This document shows, piece after piece, positions 1-8,658 of a stretch of DNA of 64,000 bases. Every line of letters starts with the position of its first letter. Position 1 is the stretch's first letter. The position numbers and the translations under genes were made by a program. The stretch comes from Kistimonas sp. bin40 (GTDB lineage: Bacteria > Pseudomonadota > Gammaproteobacteria > Pseudomonadales > Endozoicomonadaceae), in contig MPMQ01000009.1 of the NCBI GenBank assembly GCA_002238585.1, positions 16,971 through 80,970 of the forward strand. The letters are read 5' to 3'. A model generated the notes under the pieces. That model ran no database searches, was not told the DNA's origin, and saw only the letters and a list, made by a program, of their open reading frames with translations.

Positions 1-135
1 GCCGCTCCCGCCCGGAAGATCAGCAGCCCGCTTCCGCCCAGCCGCTACTGTGCTGTTATCGCCTGGGTATCCGATGGCGTTGTCTATAAAAGCTCACCAC
101 CGGGAAAACACAAGCCTGGTCGAGCGCATCTGTAG
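1..135 (+). CDS. A0: C-terminal end of a family A zinc-finger protein (partial)
   Basis: Frame 1 is open from the window edge to a TAG at 133-135. It encodes the family A tail, here CAVIAWVSDGVVYK followed by a proline/glycine-rich stretch ending GRAHL. The same tail closes most of the following + strand genes, so this is the last 44 codons of an upstream family member, and the array continues beyond the left edge. No finger is visible in the fragment. The Gly-to-Asp change in VSDG is unusual among the copies. Confidence 0.85.
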   Translation, partial: AAPARKISSPLPPSRYCAVIAWVSDGVVYKSSPPGKHKPGRAHL

Positions 136-285
136 CAGGAAACAGTAATCGACTCCCTGCTCCGAACAACAGTGCCCCAGTCTCTGCAATCCAACAGGGC
201 TTTGTATCCGCTCGAGCTTGCCTGGCAGCCGCCACCAATGCCCATGGGAACAATCGGTGCCCATGGAAAAAAAAGCCTGGTCCGG

Positions 286-301
286 ATAACCAGCTCGTCA
301 G
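286..301 (+). promoter_or_regulatory. Family A upstream dyad for A1
   Basis: ATAAC-N6-GTCAG, a weakened copy of the GTGAC-N6-GTCAC dyad. It ends 65 nt before the ATG at 367. That fixed distance identifies 367, not 549, as the ancestral start of A1. Confidence 0.6.
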
Positions 302-366
302 GAGTCTGGCAACCCGGCACGGGGTCTGCACTCCAAGCGACAACCCATAACCGCCGGACACTTCTC

Positions 367-552
367 ATGCCGCACACGCCCACCACGCCCACCACGCCCA
401 CAATGTTATCCGTCACCGCATCAGTGCCTGCGACAAGCCCATCACTACGAACAGGACCTGCTCAGGCCAAACAACGACCGCCCGGGATATCCGCCTGCGG
501 CGCCAGTGCGGCACCCAGTCCCATCAACCCCATGACCTGCGAAAACACATGA
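367..552 (+). pseudogene. A1 leader, out of frame with its fingers
   Basis: The ATG at 367 sits at the standard distance from the dyad and begins MPHTPT, the family A leader (compare MLHTPT), followed by SVTASVPAT. This frame runs to a TGA at 550-552 without any finger. The finger frame continues in another phase and carries a decayed first finger (QCGTQSHQPHDLRKHM) just upstream of 549. A 1- or 2-nt indel before about 500 therefore separates leader from fingers. A nine-base CCCACCACG repeat lies in the leader. Confidence 0.7.
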
Positions 553-2108
553 ACAGCCGCTGCGGAAAAAAGAACTTTGTCTGCTCCTGGGAAGGCTGTG
601 GACGTGCGTTCAACAAATCAGGAAAGCTGACGGCACACAGGCGCGTCCACTCAGGAGAAAAACCCTTTGTCTGTCTTCATGAAGGCTGTGGACGCTCGTT
701 CGGACAATCAGGCACCCTGACAAGTCATTTGCGTCTCCACACCGGCGAAAAACCCTTTTTTTGTTCCCATGAAGGCTGTAGACATTCGTTTGCACAATCA
801 AGCGCTCTGGCGTACCACTTGCGTGCTGCTCACTCGGGGAAAAAACCCTTTGTCTGTTGCTGGGAAGGCTGCGGACGTTTGTTCGCACAATCATGCTCTC
901 TGAAAACCCATGTTCGCACCCACACCGGCGAAAAACCCTTTGTCTGTCCACAGACAGGCTGTAGACAGACGTTTACGCAACAAGGCTCTCTGGCAAGACA
1001 CATGGATCGTCACTCAGGAGCAACAGGCCGCACCGACTCAAGCAATCCGAAACGCCATCAGCGCGCTCACATCCAGGAAAAAGTCTTTGTCTGCCCACAT
1101 GAAGACTGTAGGTATGCGTCTCTATACTCCAACAAACTGGCACAACACTTGCGCACTCACACAAAAGAAAAACCCTTTGTCTGCCAACGCGAGGGCTGTG
1201 GACGTGCGTTCACGCAATCGAGTCATCTGACACGGCACTTGCGTATCCACACCGGCGAAAAACCCTTTTTTTGTTCTCATGAAGGCTGTAGACGTGCGTT
1301 TGCACAATCAAACGCGCTGGCATACCACTTGCGTGCTGCTCACTCAGAAATAAAACCCTTTGTTTGTCCTCATCAAGGCTGTGAGAGCGCGTTCATACAA
1401 TCAGGTCAGCTGAAACGGCACTTGCGTGTGCATTCGGGAGAAAGACCCTTTGTCTGTCAACAGACTGGCTGCGGCCAGACGTTTACGCAGCAAAGCTCTC
1501 TGGCAAGACATATGGCCAAGCGCTCAGGAGAACAACGCTGCACAGCCTCAGGCAACCCGAAACAACACAGGCGCGTTCGCATCGGTGGAAAAATCTGTGT
1601 CTGCCCGCATGAAAACTGTGGCTATGCGTGCCGATACTCCAACAAACTGGCACGACATTTTCGCACTCACTCAAGAGAAAAACCCTTTGTCTGTTCACAG
1701 ACAGACTGTGGGCGTGCCTTCTCACTACACTTCAACATGACAAGACATTTGCGCGTCCATTCAGCAAAAAACACTTTTGCTGACCAACATGCAGGCCATG
1801 AGTATCCGACCATAGCCCCAGAAAATCCGGGAAGACATTTGTCCATCCTTCAAGGAGACAAGCCCTTCGTCTACTCATGCGACAACAGTGAACAAAGATT
1901 GACACCAAAGACCTGGCTCCGCCCTCAAGTCTCTCCCGCTACCGACGACGGCTACCATCAGCGTTCGCCAGCGCTACCCGGGTCCTCCTTCAGGCTGAAG
2001 TCCACCCCGACACGCCACCAGTGTTCTGTTATCGCCTGGGTATCCGGCGGTGTTGTTTATAAAAATGCACCACCGCACAAGCACAAAACTGGCCACTCGA
2101 ACCTGTAG
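549..2108 (+). CDS. A1: C2H2 zinc-finger protein, about 12 fingers, N-terminal frameshift
   Basis: 519 residues. About 12 C-x4-C-x12-H-x3/4-H fingers span residues 12-415, broken by two decayed units that lack cysteines (near 155-175 and 330-350). The family A tail is present at the C terminus ([14 protein letters not shown], stop in CTGTAGCAGG). A block of about five fingers is duplicated: the unit at about 744 recurs at about 1254, offset 510 bp, including the same QTFTQQ finger and the same decayed finger. The chosen start at 549 overlaps the stop of the out-of-frame leader as ATGA, so translation might restart by coupling. The alternative is a pseudogene whose real start at 367 has been cut off. 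DNA binding is predicted from the fingers; the target is unknown. Confidence 0.85.
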   Translation: MNSRCGKKNFVCSWEGCGRAFNKSGKLTAHRRVHSGEKPFVCLHEGCGRSFGQSGTLTSHLRLHTGEKPFFCSHEGCRHSFAQSSALAYHLRAAHSGKKPFVCCWEGCGRLFAQSCSLKTHVRTHTGEKPFVCPQTGCRQTFTQQGSLARHMDRHSGATGRTDSSNPKRHQRAHIQEKVFVCPHEDCRYASLYSNKLAQHLRTHTKEKPFVCQREGCGRAFTQSSHLTRHLRIHTGEKPFFCSHEGCRRAFAQSNALAYHLRAAHSEIKPFVCPHQGCESAFIQSGQLKRHLRVHSGERPFVCQQTGCGQTFTQQSSLARHMAKRSGEQRCTASGNPKQHRRVRIGGKICVCPHENCGYACRYSNKLARHFRTHSREKPFVCSQTDCGRAFSLHFNMTRHLRVHSAKNTFADQHAGHEYPTIAPENPGRHLSILQGDKPFVYSCDNSEQRLTPKTWLRPQVSPATDDGYHQRSPALPGSSFRLKSTPTRHQCSVIAWVSGGVVYKNAPPHKHKTGHSNL

Positions 2109-2205
2109 CAGGACATGACAAAAGGCTGCGTAGAAGAGAACTGCGTCCCTGCGGCCACAGACAGCCTGGCACCCACAGCTTCCGACCCGAAAACGCTTGA
2201 TCAAG

Positions 2206-2221
2206 GTGACACGATGGTCAC
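2206..2221 (+). promoter_or_regulatory. Family A upstream dyad for A2
   Basis: Perfect GTGAC-N6-GTCAC preceded by TTGATCAAG, ending 64 nt before the A2 ATG. GTGACA also resembles a sigma-70 -35 box, so dyad and promoter may overlap. Confidence 0.7.
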
Positions 2222-2285
2222 CAGAGCCGGTCAAACGAGCACTTGTGCACTCCAAAACCCCATCGCTATTTGCCGGACGGTTCGC

Positions 2286-3683
2286 ATGCTGCACAAGCCC
2301 ACAAGTTCCCTCAGCCGCGCCTCGGCACCCGTGACAGGCAGATCAGGGCGCGCACCCACCCGCTCCGGCCGTAAAAAGGCCTGCGTACGTATCTGCCCGT
2401 ATGACAACTGCGGCAAAGCATTCAATTACCCCAGCCGCCTGCAACGGCACCTGGTAGGCCACACCGGACAAAGGCCCTTTGCCTGCCCACATGAAGACTG
2501 CGGACAGTCTTTCGGACTGGCAGCCAGCCTCAAAGAACACCTGCGCATCCACTCAGGCACAAAACCCTATGCCTGTCCGCACGAAGGCTGTGGACGTTCT
2601 TTCGCACAATCTTCCACCCTCACCAGACACTTGTGCGTCCATTCACGCGCAAAATCCTTTTGCTGTCCCTGGGAGGGCTGTGAATATGCATGCACACGAT
2701 CAGACGCCCTCAAGGCACACAGGCGCGTCCATACCAAAGAAAAACCTTATGTCTGCCCCTTTGAAGGCTGCGGACGTGCGTTCACACAGGCAAACATCCG
2801 AACCAACCACGTGCGTTTCCACGCAGGATACAAAGATTTTCGCTGTCCACATGAAGGCTGCAGACAGGCGTTCATACACGCAAATTCTCTCATCTACCAC
2901 TTGCGGATCCATAGCGGAGCAAGGCCATTTGGCTGTTCACATGAAGGTTGTGGACAAGCGTTCAGAGATGCCACCGCCCTGAAGAGGCACCTGTATGACC
3001 ACTCGGGAGAAAAACCTTTTGCCTGTCCCCATGAAGGCTGCTGGTATGCGACCGCCAACGCGGCAAGCATGAAACAGCACCAGCGCACCCACACGGGAGA
3101 AAAACCTTTTGTCTGTCCCCATGAGGGCTGCTGGTATGCGGCCACCAACGCAGGAAATCTGAAACAGCATCAGTACACCCACTCAGCAACAAAAGCCTTT
3201 GTCTGCCCCTATGACGACTGTGGAGTGTCCTGCACACAGCCTGGCAACCTGGCAAAACATATGCGCCGCCACGCAGGCAAACAAGCCCTTGTCTGTTCCT
3301 CTGGCGGCTGTAAATTCTCGTTCGCACAACCTGGCTTGAAAAAACATCTGTACTGCCACGCAGGAGAAATCACCCAGGTCGGCTCACGCCAGGACTCTGC
3401 CACACAGATCAACCGGCCCAACCGCCTCAGACAGCACCCAGGCACCCACACCAAAGCCAGGCCCGGCCGTGACGGTCGGGGTAAAAACCTGTTCACAGGA
3501 CACAGGAACCACAAACCGCAGGGACGCGTTCGCACCCCTGAGCCCGAGGCCTGCCCTGCCCGGCACCTCACCAGCACCTGCCCGGCAGGCTACCCGTGCT
3601 CTGTTATCAGCTGGGTGTTCGGCGGTGTTGTCTACAAAAGCACACCACCAGAAAAACAAAACCCTGGCCAATCGAACCTGTAA
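2286..3683 (+). CDS. A2: C2H2 zinc-finger protein, 11 fingers (typical family A member)
   Basis: 465 residues from the ATG that begins MLHKPTSS. The leader (1-36) has the family signature VTGRSGRAPTRSGR, then ICPYDNCG opens finger 1. Eleven intact C-x4-C-x12-H-x3-H fingers run from residue 37 to 359, joined by TGEKPF-type linkers. A linker follows with decayed finger remnants and the shared string HKPQGRVRT. The tail reads CSVISWVFGGVVYK. The frame is open upstream to 2115, including an ATG at the dyad (MVTRA), but that segment is conserved as DNA in other reading frames elsewhere, so it is taken as untranslated. Predicted sequence-specific DNA binding; tail function unknown. Confidence 0.9.
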   Translation: MLHKPTSSLSRASAPVTGRSGRAPTRSGRKKACVRICPYDNCGKAFNYPSRLQRHLVGHTGQRPFACPHEDCGQSFGLAASLKEHLRIHSGTKPYACPHEGCGRSFAQSSTLTRHLCVHSRAKSFCCPWEGCEYACTRSDALKAHRRVHTKEKPYVCPFEGCGRAFTQANIRTNHVRFHAGYKDFRCPHEGCRQAFIHANSLIYHLRIHSGARPFGCSHEGCGQAFRDATALKRHLYDHSGEKPFACPHEGCWYATANAASMKQHQRTHTGEKPFVCPHEGCWYAATNAGNLKQHQYTHSATKAFVCPYDDCGVSCTQPGNLAKHMRRHAGKQALVCSSGGCKFSFAQPGLKKHLYCHAGEITQVGSRQDSATQINRPNRLRQHPGTHTKARPGRDGRGKNLFTGHRNHKPQGRVRTPEPEACPARHLTSTCPAGYPCSVISWVFGGVVYKSTPPEKQNPGQSNL

Positions 3684-3805
3684 CACAAGACGGCAAGTGG
3701 CTCCCTGCGCCGCAGCAGAGCGCACCCCGGGCCGCTGTGCAGCCGCGCAAGAGAACTGTACCCGTCCTTTGTACCCGTCCACGCAGCACCCGCTGCGGGG
3801 GCAAG

Positions 3806-3821
3806 GTGACAGGATAGTCAC
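3806..3821 (+). promoter_or_regulatory. Family A upstream dyad for A3
   Basis: Perfect GTGAC-N6-GTCAC, ending 64 nt before the A3 ATG. Confidence 0.7.
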
Positions 3822-3885
3822 AAGGGCGTGTAGAAAGGTGTCATTCCCTACTCCAAACTACAATTCCTGGCAACCGGACAGTTCC

Positions 3886-5904
3886 ATGCTTCACGCGCCC
3901 ACAACAGCCCCTGCCGCCACATCCGTGCGCTTGACCGGCAGACCTGGGCGAGCCCTCCCCCGCTCCGGCCGTCACACCGCCGTCCCCTGTATCTGCCCGT
4001 ATGACAACTGCGGCCGAGCGTTCATTCAACCCAGCGACCTGAAACGCCACCTGAGAATCCACACCGGAGAAAAACCTTTTACCTGCCCGCATGAAGACTG
4101 TGGAAAGTCTTTTGCACTCCTGACAACCCTGACACGACACTTTCGTACCCACTCAGGAGAAAAGCCCTATGTCTGTTCGTATGAAAACTGTGGACGTGCG
4201 TTCACACAATTGAGCACTCTGAAAAGCCATATACGTACCCACACCCGGGAAAAGCCATTCCGGTGTCCCTACCCAGGCTGTATCAGTGCATTTGCCACTT
4301 CATCCAGGCGGATAAAACACCGGCGCACCCACTCGGGAGAAAAGCCTTTTCGCTGTACACAGACAAACTGTGAAAAGGCATTCACACAATCAGCCCATCT
4401 GAAAAGGCACCGGCGTATCCACTCAGCAGCCTATATTTCCTGTCCCCGGGAAGACTGTGGATACCTGTCCACACAACCTGACAACCTGAAACAACACTGG
4501 CGCGTTCACTCAGGAGACAAGCCTTATGTCTGTACACAAGAAGGCTGCACACAGATATTTGCACACGCAAGCAATCTGACCAGACACTTGCGTACTCACT
4601 GGAGAGAAAAACCCTTTGTCTGTCCATACGGAGGCTGTGGACATTTGTTCGCATACCAGACCAGCCTGACAAGGCATGCGCATACCCACTCACCAGGAAG
4701 AAAGTCTTTTTTCTGCCCTTGGGAAGGCTGTGCACATGTATCCGGACAACCCGACAATCTGAAAAGACATTTGTACATCCACACCGGAGAAAAACCCTTT
4801 GTCTGTCCCAGGCAAAGCTGTGGATACGCAGCCACACACCCGGCCAACCTGAAAAGACATATGAACGTCCACGCAGGCGCAAAACGCTTTGTCTGTCCCA
4901 GGCAAGGCTGTGAATACGCGACCACACACCCGGCCAACCTGACAAGACACAGGAACGCCCACTCAGGAGAAAAACCCTTTGTCTGCCCGCGCCAGGCCTG
5001 TGCAAAAAAGTTCGGCCAGTTCAGCCATATGAAAAGACATCTGGACACCCACACCAAAGCACGTTCGGGTAGTGACGCTCTCAAGGGCAGTAAAAAGAGG
5101 ATCAGGAAAAAAAGAGGCTTGCCCGACCTCACAGGCTCGCCCAACGCAGAATCCGCCAGGTCCCGCTCCCGGGCAGACCGCCGCCCCCCTGTTCAAACAC
5201 CAGAACACGCAATGCATTGGCCTCTTCACCGCGCAAAGAGGTCTCATCGCTGTCATTACCCGGAGTGCAACAGGTGCTTGGTGCAGGTCCTCGCGCTCAA
5301 AATGCACCGGCATCGCCATACCGGCCTGCAAGCTTGCATCGGCTCGGCCAGGAGCGGTGAACCAGAGTTTGCACAAAAGCGCTCGCTACAGGCCCCGGTC
5401 TCTCCCCCTGCCGAAGACGGCTCCTGTCGGCTTGTGCCAGCCAGACTCCCCGTCAGGCACGCATCCCCCCTGACAATCCATCAGTGTCGCCGCACCGGCA
5501 CAGGGCCTTGTCCCGGCCCTGACAGCCAGGGTGACATGTTCACAAAACACAAGAACCACAAACCGCAGGATCGCCATCGCACCCGTAAGCCAGAAGCCGG
5601 GCCGGCCCGGCTGCGGCACGCCCCCCGGAATTTACACAGGCCCCCTGCCAAGGCAAAAGCCTCAGCTGCCGCAGGCCCGGAGAAGAACCCTTCCCCCCTC
5701 TGCGAACACCCGACATCCATCCCTGTCTGCCGCCAGCCAGGCATGAAACGAGACCGACGGGGCACCCCGGTGAAAAGACACAACAGACATGGCGTCGCAC
5801 CTGCCCTGCCCATTACCAGCCCACTCCCGGCAAGCCGCTACTGTTCTGTTATCGCCTGGGTGTCCGGCGGCGTTGTTGTGAAAAGCACGCCACAGGAAAA
5901 ATAA
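3886..5904 (+). CDS. A3: C2H2 zinc-finger protein, 12 fingers plus one isolated finger
   Basis: 672 residues starting MLHAPT. Finger 1 is CPYDNC at residue 37, and twelve fingers run to about 389. Directly after them lies a strongly basic run (KKRIRKKR, about residues 404-411), a plausible nuclear-localisation-type cluster. The linker has an isolated intact finger (CHYPEC...MHRHRH, about 455-478) and HKPQDRHRT. The tail CSVIAWVSGGVVVK ends early (STPQEK, stop) without the usual PGRSNL. The frame is open upstream to 3469 inside A2, but the start is set by the dyad distance and the MLH.PT signature. The last three array fingers (CPRQ.C type) are close copies of each other. Confidence 0.9.
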   Translation: MLHAPTTAPAATSVRLTGRPGRALPRSGRHTAVPCICPYDNCGRAFIQPSDLKRHLRIHTGEKPFTCPHEDCGKSFALLTTLTRHFRTHSGEKPYVCSYENCGRAFTQLSTLKSHIRTHTREKPFRCPYPGCISAFATSSRRIKHRRTHSGEKPFRCTQTNCEKAFTQSAHLKRHRRIHSAAYISCPREDCGYLSTQPDNLKQHWRVHSGDKPYVCTQEGCTQIFAHASNLTRHLRTHWREKPFVCPYGGCGHLFAYQTSLTRHAHTHSPGRKSFFCPWEGCAHVSGQPDNLKRHLYIHTGEKPFVCPRQSCGYAATHPANLKRHMNVHAGAKRFVCPRQGCEYATTHPANLTRHRNAHSGEKPFVCPRQACAKKFGQFSHMKRHLDTHTKARSGSDALKGSKKRIRKKRGLPDLTGSPNAESARSRSRADRRPPVQTPEHAMHWPLHRAKRSHRCHYPECNRCLVQVLALKMHRHRHTGLQACIGSARSGEPEFAQKRSLQAPVSPPAEDGSCRLVPARLPVRHASPLTIHQCRRTGTGPCPGPDSQGDMFTKHKNHKPQDRHRTRKPEAGPARLRHAPRNLHRPPAKAKASAAAGPEKNPSPLCEHPTSIPVCRQPGMKRDRRGTPVKRHNRHGVAPALPITSPLPASRYCSVIAWVSGGVVVKSTPQEK

Positions 5905-6280
5905 AAATCCGACCACCCCAACCTGTCATAGAAAACGGCAAGCGTCTCCCTGTGCCACACAAGAGCGCACCAGCCTCAACGAACAAGGACAGGGCTACAC
6001 CACCGGGCCTGCACGGTCATGTCCCCGTCCCCTACAAACCGCGAACAGGGCCGGCCACATGGCTCCTGGCACACAACCTGGCCTTGCGGTTGCAGGTGAC
6101 GCGCGGCCACGGGCAAGGCTTGCCAGGGCACTATCTGTCTGTCTGTTCTGTCCGTTGTCGCTCAGTGGCCAACCGGTACGCAGCAAACACCTTGAGCAAG
6201 ATGACAACCTTGTCACAAGGCCGGCAACAAATGACCGATTCTGCACTCCAAGTACCCGCCCGCCACCACCGGACAGCCTG
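5905..6280 (+). other. A3-A4 spacer
   Basis: The start is a degraded copy of the family A post-stop block (ACGGCAAGCGTCTCCCTGTG). The end is the A4 5' block with its dyad. No separate gene or RNA is recognised between them. Confidence 0.6.
6201..6216 (+). promoter_or_regulatory. Family A upstream dyad for A4
   Basis: ATGAC-N6-GTCAC, ending 64 nt before the A4 ATG. TTGAGCAAG precedes it in place of TTGATCA. Confidence 0.65.
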
Positions 6281-8281
6281 ATGCAGCCTACGCCCACAAT
6301 TTCCTCTTCGACCGCATCAATACCCGTGACCGGCCCTCCACGCACCGGACGCCACGTCCGCCGGGACACAGCCGTCCGGCGTATCCGGCCGCAAGACAAC
6401 GGCGGCAATCATGATGACCTCAAAAGGCCGCGCAGCCGTGGCTACCATGGTGCCTGTCCCTATGAAAGCTGTGGACACAGGTTCACAACCGCAATAAAGC
6501 TGGCAAGACACCTTCGCATCCACGCCGGAAAAAAGCCCTTTGTCTGCCCTTATGAAAGCTGTGGCTATGCGTCCGAACGATCAGGCCCCATGACAATCCA
6601 TGTACGCAGGCATACCGGAAACAAACCGTTTGTCTGTCGCTACCAGGGCTGTGTACGTGCATTTGTGGATTCAACCAAGCTGACACAACACCGACGCACC
6701 CACTCAGGAGAAAAGCCTTTTGTCTGCCCATTTGAAAGTTGTGGACACGCCTTTTCACAATCACCGCATCTCAAAAGACACCTGAACAGCCACCTGGAAG
6801 ACTATGTTTCCTGTGCCTGGGAAGGCTGTGGATACCTGTCCACACAACCTTACGACCTGAAACGACACTGGCGCGTCCATTCGGGAGAAAAACCTTTTGT
6901 CTGTCTACATGAAGGCTGCGGATACACGTCTGCACACTCAGGCAATCTGAACAAACACCTGCGTATTCACTCGAAAGAAAAACCCTTTGTCTGTCCGCGT
7001 AAAGACTGTGGACATTCATTCACATACCAAATCAACCTGACAAGACATATGCGCATCCACTCAGGAGAAAAACCCTTTGTCTGCCCCTGGGAAGGCTGTG
7101 GACATGCGTCCCGGCAATCCGGCAATCTGAAAGTTCATTTGTACACCCACACCGGAAAAAAAACCCTCGCCTGTCCCAGGGAAGGCTGTGCATACCAGGC
7201 CAGCCACCCGGGCCTTCTGAGAAGACATCTACGCGTCCACTCAGGAAAAAAACACTGGGTCTGCTCCTGGCAAGACTGTACATATGCATCCATGGATTCA
7301 AGCAAACTCAAAAGACATGAGCGCGTCCATTCAGGAGAAAAACCCTTTGTCTGTTCACATGTACGCTGTGGACGTTCGTTCTCACATCAGATCAGCCTGA
7401 CAAGGCATATGCGCCGCCACTCAAGAGAAAAAACCTTTGTCTGTCCCAGACAAGGCTGTGGACACGCAAGCAGACACCCCGCCGGCCTGACGGGGCATAT
7501 GCGCATCCACTCAGGAGACAAACCCTTTGACTGCCCCCGCGCAGACTGTGCCAAAGCGTACGACCGGGCCAGCAACCTGCAAAGGCACCTGAAGACCCAC
7601 ACCAAAGCAGATCCCGCCAGTGACCGCCTGAAAGGCAGTGACAAGACACGCAGGAACACAAGAGGCCTGACCGGCCTCACAGAATCGCGCAACGCAGCAT
7701 CCGCTTTTTCCTGCGCCCGGACCAACGGCAGCACACCGGGTCAGACACCGGGACACGCACAGCCGCAGCCGCTTCCGCGAGCAAGGAGGCCCAAGACCTG
7801 TCATTCCCCGCACTGTAACAGAAGGTGCGCGCAACTGCCGGCGCTCAAAATGCACCGGCATCATCATGGCGTCACACCGCCCGGGCTCGGCCCTGACGGC
7901 AAGAATGGAACAAGATGGGCAGGGCTCAAGACCCACAAACCGCAGGGTCGCGTTCGCACCGGTGCTCCAGAGGGCCGGGCTGGCCAGCTGCGCCACATCC
8001 CTTGTAGATCACACAGGCATCAGTCACGCACAGCGCGGCAGTTGCGGCCAGCGCGCACTGGAGACTGGCCCGCTGCCGCAGACAGCTGTCATCTGCTCCC
8101 TGACTGTCGGCAAGCCGGCATGACAAGAGGCCAGCGGGAAGCTCGCCTGAGAACGCAGAGCCGTCAGAGCATCGCACCGGCCCCGGCGACAAACGGTGCC
8201 CCTCCTGCCAGTCTCCGCTGTTCCGTTATTGCCTGGGTGTCCGGCGGCGTTGTCTATAAAAACGCAGCACCGGGAAAATAA
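6281..8281 (+). CDS. A4: C2H2 zinc-finger protein, 13 fingers plus one isolated finger
   Basis: 666 residues starting MQPTPT, a variant of the MLH.PT leader. The expected first finger is decayed (RIRPQDNGG...HDDLKR, both cysteines lost). Thirteen intact fingers then run from residue 58 to about 441. The following segment matches A3 in order: basic DKTRRNTRG, an isolated finger (CHSPHC...MHRHHH, about 506-528) and HKPQGRVRTGAPE. A3 and A4 are therefore close paralogues. The tail is [14 protein letters not shown] but ends early at NAAPGK. The longer upstream frame (to 6059) is rejected as start because it covers the dyad block. Confidence 0.9.
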   Translation: MQPTPTISSSTASIPVTGPPRTGRHVRRDTAVRRIRPQDNGGNHDDLKRPRSRGYHGACPYESCGHRFTTAIKLARHLRIHAGKKPFVCPYESCGYASERSGPMTIHVRRHTGNKPFVCRYQGCVRAFVDSTKLTQHRRTHSGEKPFVCPFESCGHAFSQSPHLKRHLNSHLEDYVSCAWEGCGYLSTQPYDLKRHWRVHSGEKPFVCLHEGCGYTSAHSGNLNKHLRIHSKEKPFVCPRKDCGHSFTYQINLTRHMRIHSGEKPFVCPWEGCGHASRQSGNLKVHLYTHTGKKTLACPREGCAYQASHPGLLRRHLRVHSGKKHWVCSWQDCTYASMDSSKLKRHERVHSGEKPFVCSHVRCGRSFSHQISLTRHMRRHSREKTFVCPRQGCGHASRHPAGLTGHMRIHSGDKPFDCPRADCAKAYDRASNLQRHLKTHTKADPASDRLKGSDKTRRNTRGLTGLTESRNAASAFSCARTNGSTPGQTPGHAQPQPLPRARRPKTCHSPHCNRRCAQLPALKMHRHHHGVTPPGLGPDGKNGTRWAGLKTHKPQGRVRTGAPEGRAGQLRHIPCRSHRHQSRTARQLRPARTGDWPAAADSCHLLPDCRQAGMTRGQREARLRTQSRQSIAPAPATNGAPPASLRCSVIAWVSGGVVYKNAAPGK

Positions 8282-8496
8282 AATCCTGGCCGAGCGCGCC
8301 TGCAGCAGGAGACTGCAAGCTGTTCCTCACTCCCGGGAAGCATGCACTGTCCTCAGCCGTAGTCCCGGCGCTGGACAGACGGCACCCAGGCGCAATAATC
8401 CTGCAGCTGGTGCCAGGAGACACACAACCGGCACAAGGAGTCTCGGTCCGTCCATTGTTGCCTGCGCCAGGAAGCTCCCGCCAGCCATCTGTTCTG

Positions 8497-8566
8497 TAAT
8501 GGAGGAAAGGCAATGGAGGAAAGGCAATGGAGGAAAGGCAATGGAGGAAAGGCAATGGAGAAAAGC
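8497..8566 (+). repeat. 14-bp minisatellite, five copies
   Basis: Five head-to-tail copies of a 14-mer reading CAATGGAGGAAAGG. The middle three are identical; the first and last differ slightly. Each unit carries GGAGG followed by an ATG about seven bases later, so every unit looks like a ribosome-binding site plus start codon. It abuts the 5' block of A5, 20 bp before the dyad-like repeat. Confidence 0.9.
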
Positions 8567-8587
8567 TTGCCACCAACTAACCAGGCC

Positions 8588-8604
8588 GTTACAAGGCAGG
8601 TAAC
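8588..8604 (+). promoter_or_regulatory. Family A upstream dyad for A5 (variant)
   Basis: GTTAC-N7-GTAAC, an inverted repeat with arms changed in step and a seven-base spacer. It ends 54 nt before the A5 ATG, about ten bases closer than in other members. Confidence 0.5.
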
Positions 8605-8658
8605 AAAAAACGGGGGGCTGCACTCCAAGCCTCAACCAGTATCCACCGGACACCCCCT

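Larger units (their letters stand above)
8282..8658 (+). other. A4-A5 spacer with minisatellite
   Basis: Contains a partial family A post-stop block, then the 14-bp minisatellite at 8497-8566, then a shortened A5 5' block. No gene is recognised. The short reading frames across the repeat are repeat-derived. Confidence 0.55.
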
